From: Lachnospiraceae bacterium
Lineage (GTDB): Bacteria > Bacillota > Clostridia > Lachnospirales > Lachnospiraceae
Assembly: GCA_021204285.1 (NCBI GenBank)
Contig: JAJPZP010000200.1
Coordinates: 2,209 to 11,376 of the forward strand
DNA length: 9,168 nt
Reading direction: 5' to 3'
This document shows, piece by piece, positions 6,101-9,168 of this stretch; position 1 is the first letter of the stretch; every line of letters begins with the position of its first letter. Position numbers and translations under genes: made by a program. The notes under the pieces were generated by a model, which was not told the origin of the DNA, searched no databases, and worked only from the letters and a program-made list of their open reading frames with translations.

Positions 6101-9098
6101 TGCTATGACAGGTGGATATCTGGGAAGTAAACAGACCTCGGCACTGCTTTCGCAGATGACGATTACAGGGACGGTTTCCGACCCGTTACTTTTCCGTATG
6201 GCCACGGCCGCATGCTCGACAAATGCAGTCGCGTACCTGGATACTTATAACAATGTAATGCTTGCCACAGCACTCAAAGCGGATGCTGATATGTTTATCG
6301 CCGAGCCTTACGGCGAATGGCAGGCAGATGAAACGGAAGACAACGCAGATGATGCAACGGCCAGCGCCACGTACAGCGCAGTTGTGACCGGAAATGATGA
6401 TCTTTTAGCGGAAAACTGGATTGCCTATAAGAACAGCAGCGGTTATATCTATAATGGTGATATTCATGATATGGCTGTCAGTATCACAAAAGGGGATTCT
6501 GTGTCCTATGCGACTTCCTTCTACGAGGCGGTATCGATCATCAACAATGCGGCGGATACAGCGGCAGATTATACGATTCAGTTCCTGAGTACGGAAACGG
6601 CTGACGACGGCTATGTCTATGTTGGAACCGCCAAAAATGGCGCATACGGATCTCTGACACTTCCGACAAAGGCGGCCTCTGTGACGATCTGCGGCGCTTT
6701 GTCTGTGTCTTCGTCCGGTGAAACGGCCGATGAGGCGTCCAGTGAACCGTGCACCATATTCTGCTATACCGGTACGATGACGCCACGCTGTAAAGTGACA
6801 TTTGAAAACATCCTGTTAACCGAGGGTTCATACAACAGCAAAACGGGCGTATTTACGCCGTCCTATTCGGTGACACCTGTGTTTGGCAGTTACAATTATG
6901 AGCTGACGTTTGCGGATACAGCTGAGACGCTCACGAATGGGGCAGAGACGGACGGAACCATTAAGGATGCAGATCTGATATTCAGTTATATCAGCGGTTC
7001 GAAGGGTTCGTTGACCGTGGAAAACAGAGAGGTCTATGTGAAAAAGTATGTGTCGGTGCCGACGCTCAGCCTCGTTGACGCATCCACGCTGTCAGCTGCC
7101 AGCTATGCAGTGGTTACAAATCTTCGGCTTGAGGATGCGGATCTTGGCGCGGACTCCTACATTACGGTGACCAACCTGACGGTGGAGGGCAGTTCTGCGC
7201 TTACCACTTACAAGGCGATGAAACTGACGACGCTGGCCGGGGAAGGGAGCGATGCGGTCATTCGTCTGAACTCCGGCTTTACGACGATCACGAAATCGAC
7301 ACAACGGGCAACGACACAGCTTACCATATCAGGCAATATCAGTGATGTTTCCGTGGAAATTGCGCCTTATATGTATGATCTGAGTACGAAAACCTATCAT
7401 GCCATGACCTCAACGGAGGCAGCCACGCTGAATATCAGTGAGGGCAAGACACTGACATCCTATGACAAGATTGCGGTGCTGACAAAAGCTGCGGCCTCTG
7501 ACATTACGGTGCTGATGGATGATGGAGAAGGTGGATTCACGCAGGCGGCTTACGAAGAGGATGATGGGGAGACAGCGGCATACACCCTTTATAAGTATGA
7601 GGGCGGACTTTACATGACGAATCAGCAGATGGAAGTACGTCTGGTTGGATATAAGGACAGTGACAGAACGGAGTCCTTCTATCAGGCCGACTTTCTTAGC
7701 TGGGATCAGGCAGTAAAGGAGATCGACCGCATTGCGGATACTACGGTTTACTATGATATGCTGCTTATGACGGATGCAGGCGGTCCGACGACAGCCTCCT
7801 CGCCGCTGGGCACTGTTTCCATGCCGACGAAGGCTGCTGCAGTGTGTATTGCGCCATATGCGGAAGAAACGGAAGAGACGACGGATGAAGATGGCCATGA
7901 GTACAGTACGGAGGAGACGACAGACAGCCGTTATCTTTTCTTTACCGGCACGACCTTCACGATACGCTGCGACACGACCTTTGATAATGTGGGTCTGATT
8001 GCCGTGAAGAAGACAACCGTCTCCGGTGTGACGAGTTATAGTTCTACGACATTTAACATTACAGGAAACAACTGGGATCTTGTAATCAAGGCAATGCCTG
8101 CCAGCGCCGTTACAGAGAATGGAACGGAGTATGAATGCCTGATGGGAACCGTTAATGGCGGCACAAAAGGCAGCTTTACTTTCTACGAGGGAAGTTCGGA
8201 AACGACACTGACAACACCTGCGACAAAACTGACGAACTATGGCACGGTGGAGTTTTACAATGACTATGCGAATACGGAGGGACTTACGATCTCCGGCAGT
8301 GTCAGTGGCATTACCAACCTGATTCTGCATGAAAATGTGGAACTTTCGGTGCCAGCGGGCGCGTTGACAGCGACCAATCTGTCGATTACGGACAGCAGCC
8401 TGAACGCAAAAAATATCACGAGTACTGGTGCGGTAAGTTTACAGAGCGCGAAGATTTCCGCGGGAACCACGACGGTGGGTGACGGCGTGATCAAGCTGGG
8501 AACCGTCGTGTGCCTGGATGATGACAATCAGATTTTCGCAAAACAGAGCAGCAGCGGTACAAGCCAGCTCACCATTACCGGTTATGTGTCTTACGATGGA
8601 GAGGAGGCAGTCGGCGAAACGGGCGCAGCGATAGAAGTGGGACTGTACTACAATAACAGTACCTCCAGATTTGCGCAGCTCTATGATGGCATGACACTTC
8701 TGACCGCATCGAAGGCTTCCGCTTCCTGGTTCAGGCCTTACTATACGACGACAACCACGTCGACGATAAAGGACGGGGATGGAAACGAGACGACTTCGAC
8801 GACAGAAAATGCCGGTATGGGTTCGGAGACCGAGGGATACGAGCTTGTGAAATCCGGAAGCGTTATTAGATACGCAAACGGCTCAGATATGGAAGTATGC
8901 CTGTATTATCTGGAGACAGTGGACGGAGAGACGACAGTGCTTTCCAGTACACTATTTGCCACCTTTGAGGAAGCAGTGACAGAGATCAACAACCTGAGCC
9001 GTTACCGTACGGGCACAAAGGTTTATGAGGATTACGAGATTGCGCTTCTGAGGGATGTTGAAATCGGAAATACCGCAAACAACGGTTCCTACATTTAA
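2619..9098 (+). CDS. Giant beta-helix repeat protein, central segment (2,159 codons, ends at in-frame TAA)
   Basis: The GTG at 2619 is merely the first start-type codon after the TAG. There is no purine-rich ribosome binding site before it, and the frame is already coding repeat sequence from 2595, so this is probably not a natural start. Residues 1-171 complete module M2. M3 is 172-584, M4 585-927, M5 928-1285, M6 1286-1671, M7 1672-2091, and M8 begins at 2092. Every module opens with a strand, turn and helix-like segment (for example FYEAVSIINNAADTAADYTI in M6). A proline-marked strand follows (SLTLPTKAASVTICG in M6, VSMPTKAAAVCIAP in M7), then an often acidic loop, then a TGT.T..C.TTF.N rung and a run of Ser/Thr-rich strands. 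About 23 cysteines are scattered through it, several at the same module position. No catalytic motif, signal peptide, membrane helix or anchor is visible. Family-level inference: pectin-lyase-like right-handed beta-helix, cell-surface or secreted. The TAA falls just before the MTLPTK strand of M8, so the product would end mid-domain. Confidence 0.75.
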   Translation: MAKDKKITSISGSGVSGASSLLISGSDLTVAGTVSGVGTVSLSGVTLTAQSTVNIGNLYAQTGEEALIGYATVTRKNGVVTAVSTSMTINGDVYAQNGVTLGLLEKVSGEYIPLELLADDMTNLSGSGVNIARALKVSTAQISVMTGADGATSDALIKSSGYLTYTTTTPGVLLSYTDADGRSMQTRCLTIAQASTEINNLKTKRDYTMDLQEAITNISLSSPGALTMPSASYVSSLLIDGTQLAADDDSDDSEAEEILESVTTVYFTGSITLSANTTLKNIDLVQMVKSGSVYYTTADKYNDMPPVMTFAVGAYTLSVEGDVIFHTPLSLTGSSKGTLSITTGSRLFTETNGNILNEAGEEESLICGSVTSFAGISVKSGQSLILKEYTTNGKSYTAPSLSATTLNNKGVIELHSHLAKNYAASVTFANAVFLNGTLDVEGSATFTNLTLSGETEITVDKTFNVTGTLTSTTSEAYLYTRRQGANKAPYLNVSGTVVLQDDSSDRIHVGVYPVVTDTDSEVPVTLTGSPSATGQLLTAKSATADKFLPWEENVGMCDEYSAEATDGYILKKSGTAIYVYQSDEIVIALCEGDLSGMSLADAETAGAVLDYYPSFSDAVTALNTLKDSSVIYTLMLLQDVGSTTSPVSITMPTYAKEVFITSQEDSEGKAKGIYYTNTITLKCATVFDDVIFAPMKSKNTGTSLGFSTGVYDLMLKDVEVSSALSGMALSSIAGNAKQTTTLDSAGLSLTGNVQNSLSLMICQDTEIKGVVSTTNLCLEGGVTLTTGSTVTLTNVQNNGDEMNALVYGKTAKNVTYLTISGNVEGTNKNPLALNLCSDATAEDLLLTMDSSGLKTSLTEAKKLANITKAPTSSFTLLLDGESLDNLATAYVADNTDEDSTTETVSKNYYLVKANKAIYLTDDEMPAAVTLAYEDESENEVWTLCLDWAQAVNEIAALADVSMDYSIYLDEDVLDTNITDSSLYSTLSMPASNKAGSVTVCPADEESDEDSEETQERTTIQFYGNITAYGNLTLQDIELKPTRSASVATTAVDFKISVTKSNAGASLTLENVCTWTDDNWENGDTETTGFISQITGTSNVTDVTLIDCDLRLKTGFSSIGDLALQDTTLTTCGATTIYDLTLTGETSWDALGKTSVANIDSSAMTGGYLGSKQTSALLSQMTITGTVSDPLLFRMATAACSTNAVAYLDTYNNVMLATALKADADMFIAEPYGEWQADETEDNADDATASATYSAVVTGNDDLLAENWIAYKNSSGYIYNGDIHDMAVSITKGDSVSYATSFYEAVSIINNAADTAADYTIQFLSTETADDGYVYVGTAKNGAYGSLTLPTKAASVTICGALSVSSSGETADEASSEPCTIFCYTGTMTPRCKVTFENILLTEGSYNSKTGVFTPSYSVTPVFGSYNYELTFADTAETLTNGAETDGTIKDADLIFSYISGSKGSLTVENREVYVKKYVSVPTLSLVDASTLSAASYAVVTNLRLEDADLGADSYITVTNLTVEGSSALTTYKAMKLTTLAGEGSDAVIRLNSGFTTITKSTQRATTQLTISGNISDVSVEIAPYMYDLSTKTYHAMTSTEAATLNISEGKTLTSYDKIAVLTKAAASDITVLMDDGEGGFTQAAYEEDDGETAAYTLYKYEGGLYMTNQQMEVRLVGYKDSDRTESFYQADFLSWDQAVKEIDRIADTTVYYDMLLMTDAGGPTTASSPLGTVSMPTKAAAVCIAPYAEETEETTDEDGHEYSTEETTDSRYLFFTGTTFTIRCDTTFDNVGLIAVKKTTVSGVTSYSSTTFNITGNNWDLVIKAMPASAVTENGTEYECLMGTVNGGTKGSFTFYEGSSETTLTTPATKLTNYGTVEFYNDYANTEGLTISGSVSGITNLILHENVELSVPAGALTATNLSITDSSLNAKNITSTGAVSLQSAKISAGTTTVGDGVIKLGTVVCLDDDNQIFAKQSSSGTSQLTITGYVSYDGEEAVGETGAAIEVGLYYNNSTSRFAQLYDGMTLLTASKASASWFRPYYTTTTTSTIKDGDGNETTSTTENAGMGSETEGYELVKSGSVIRYANGSDMEVCLYYLETVDGETTVLSSTLFATFEEAVTEINNLSRYRTGTKVYEDYEIALLRDVEIGNTANNGSYI
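3132..4370 (+). repeat. Tandem beta-helix module M3 (about 413 residues)
   Basis: It opens VLLSYTDADGRSM, then IAQASTEINNLKTKRDYTMD and the marked strand ALTMPSASYVSSLLIDG (Pro codon at 3303). A strongly acidic loop follows (3357-3398, DDDSDDSEAEEILE). The rung TVYFTGSITLSANTTLKNID comes next, then further strands. The tail is QLLTAKSATADKFLPWEENV followed by GYILKKSGTAIYVYQ. Confidence 0.7.
4371..5399 (+). repeat. Tandem beta-helix module M4 (about 343 residues)
   Basis: It opens IVIALCEGDLSG, then a helix-like YPSFSDAVTALNTLKDSSVI, the strand YTLMLLQDV and the marked strand SITMPTYAKEVFITS (MP at 4569-4574). The rung TITLKCATVFDDVIFAPMK follows. Later rungs include LTLTNVQ-like strands and YLTISGNVEG. 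The tail has NITKAPTSSFTLLLDGESL and the closing YYLVKANKAIYLTDD. Confidence 0.65.
5400..6473 (+). repeat. Tandem beta-helix module M5 (about 358 residues)
   Basis: It opens VTLAYEDESENEVWTL, then LDWAQAVNEIAALADVSMDY and the marked strand TLSMPASNKAGSVTVCP (MP at 5580-5585). An acidic loop (5625-5663, DEESDEDSEETQE) sits directly after this strand. The rung GNITAYGNLTLQDIELKPTR and ASLTLENV follow. The tail has MLATALKADADMFIAEPYG, a second acidic loop (QADETEDNADD) and closing AYKNSSGYIYNGD. Confidence 0.65.
6474..7631 (+). repeat. Tandem beta-helix module M6 (about 386 residues)
   Basis: It opens AVSITKGDSVSYATS, then FYEAVSIINNAADTAADYTI and the consensus-like strand SLTLPTKAASVTICG (Pro codon at 6663). 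A Ser/Glu-rich loop (SSSGETADEASSEP) follows, then the rung YTGTMTPRCKVTFENILLT. Rungs such as GSKGSLTVENREVYV and QLTISGNISDVSVEI continue. The tail is KIAVLTKAAASDITVLMD, with an acidic loop YEEDDGE and closing YTLYKYEGGLYMTN. Confidence 0.7.
7632..8891 (+). repeat. Tandem beta-helix module M7 (about 420 residues)
   Basis: It opens VRLVGYKDSDRTES, then LSWDQAVKEIDRIADTTVYY and the strand VSMPTKAAAVCIAP (Pro codon at 7824). The longest acidic loop of the window follows (7863-7925, repeated EETxxE and EETTD patterns). The rung TGTTFTIRCDTTFDNVGLIA and FNITGNNWDLVIKAM come next. The tail LYDGMTLLTASKASASWF closely matches M1 and leads into a Thr-rich loop with a DGDGNE turn (about 8743-8800) and closing GYELVKSGSVIRYANG. 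M7 is the longest module. Confidence 0.7.
9096..9098 (+). other. In-frame TAA nonsense codon inside module M8
   Basis: Codons around it read GSYI, stop, MTLPTK. The position two residues before the T of the marked strand is Ser in M1, M4 and M6 (SLTMPS, SITMPT, SLTLPT), and TAA is one base from TCA. The following codon is ATG, directly adjacent, with no visible ribosome binding site upstream. Confidence 0.85.
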
Positions 9099-9168
9099 AT
9101 GACGCTCCCGACGAAGGAAGGAAATGTAAGAATATACAGTGGCGGCAGCGAGACATATACCATTTACT
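9099..9168 (+). CDS. Giant beta-helix repeat protein, downstream segment (3' partial)
   Basis: Directly after the TAA the same frame reads MTLPTKEGNVRIYSG and continues to the window edge. This matches the proline-marked strand of the other modules (SLTLPTKAASVTICG in M6, SLTMPSKVGGLIFRG in M1), so it is the continuation of module M8. The ATG touches the TAA, so restart of translation could be imagined, but the preceding bases hold no purine-rich ribosome binding site, and a start here would cut off the front cap of the domain. It is best treated as the remainder of the interrupted gene. Confidence 0.55.
   Translation, partial: MTLPTKEGNVRIYSGGSETYTIY

Larger units (their letters stand above)
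3..9168 (+). pseudogene. Giant tandem beta-helix surface-protein gene, interrupted by two in-frame stops; both ends outside window
   Basis: Reading codons from base 3 gives one continuous repeat protein across the whole window, apart from a TAG at 2592-2594 and a TAA at 9096-9098. The 24 bases between the TAG and the next possible start (GTG at 2619) translate in frame as a normal repeat strand (SLTLNNCS). The codons after the TAA give MTLPTKEGNV, the expected continuation of a module. All three pieces share one frame, so no indel is involved. I read it as a single gene of more than 3,050 codons coding for stacked modules of 290-420 residues. The label pseudogene is provisional: the damage could be true nonsense mutation, base-calling error, or stops that are read through. 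Composition (rich in T, S, D, E, V; poor in R and W) and short alternating strands fit an exported beta-helix protein. No signal peptide, membrane segment or wall anchor is inside the window. Confidence 0.6.
8892..9168 (+). repeat. Tandem beta-helix module M8 (start only; contains the TAA)
   Basis: It opens VCLYYLETVDGETTVLSS, then FATFEEAVTEINNLSRYRTG and the strand YEIALLRDVEIGNT. The TAA at 9096 follows NGSYI, and the marked strand MTLPTKEGNVRIYS (Pro codon at 9108) comes directly after it. The module runs off the right edge. Confidence 0.65.

Noticed and set aside
7410..8330. 306-codon open frame on the minus strand
   Set aside because: It lies wholly opposite modules M6-M7 and its translation is rich in Arg, Cys and His without any domain pattern. 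It is explained by the codon bias (many ACG and GCG) of the sense gene.
2592..9098. Stops produced by a diversity-generating retroelement changing A bases
   Set aside because: Both stops could arise from Lys codons by A to T changes, but no reverse transcriptase, template repeat or cluster of A-site changes is visible in the window.
3..9168. Genome-wide stop codon reassignment (TAG or TAA as sense)
   Set aside because: Only one TAG and one TAA occur in about 3,050 codons. A reassigned codon would be expected far more often, and two different stops are involved.

Overview
The whole window lies inside one very long plus-strand reading frame (frame starting at base 3). It contains neither the real beginning nor the real end of the gene. 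The frame is open at the left edge and open at the right edge. It is broken only by two in-frame nonsense codons, TAG at 2592-2594 and TAA at 9096-9098. No frameshift is seen in about 3,050 codons. An automatic gene caller would split it into three pieces (3-2594, 2619-9098 and 9099 onward), but the same repeat pattern runs through both stops, so they look like parts of one giant gene.

The product is a tandem array of large modules, numbered here M0 to M8. Eight modules are complete (290 to 420 residues), the tail of another precedes them, and a ninth begins at the right edge. Each module has the same order of landmarks. First comes a beta strand, a short D/G/S-rich turn and a helix-like segment (consensus roughly F.s..eAv.eIn.lad). 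Next is a strand with a [LMF]-P-[TSA] signature, then a loop that is strongly acidic in several modules. After that comes a strand pair around 'TGtiTl....tfeNi.L.p.k', followed by many short Thr/Ser/Val/Leu/Asn-rich strands that look like rungs of a right-handed parallel beta-helix. The module closes with a 'LL.a.KAsaswF' segment, a variable acidic or Thr-rich loop and a final 'GY.l.ksG..Iy' hairpin. I infer beads on a string: a long, acidic, extracellular beta-helix (pectin-lyase-like fold) protein, probably a surface adhesin or stalk. Signal peptide and anchor would be outside the window and cannot be tested here.

The organism cannot be fixed from this sequence. The composition (near 50% GC by eye, many ACG, CTG and GAA codons) and the giant Thr/Ser/Asp-rich repeat style suggest a gut-type Clostridia, perhaps Lachnospiraceae, but this is a weak guess.

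There are no RNA genes, mobile elements, CRISPR arrays, promoters, terminators or other genes that I can support. The only stretch outside the called frames is the 24 bases after the TAG, and these also translate in frame as repeat sequence. The points most worth checking are the two nonsense codons (real or sequencing error, decay or readthrough) and the modular design with acidic loops inserted at a fixed place.
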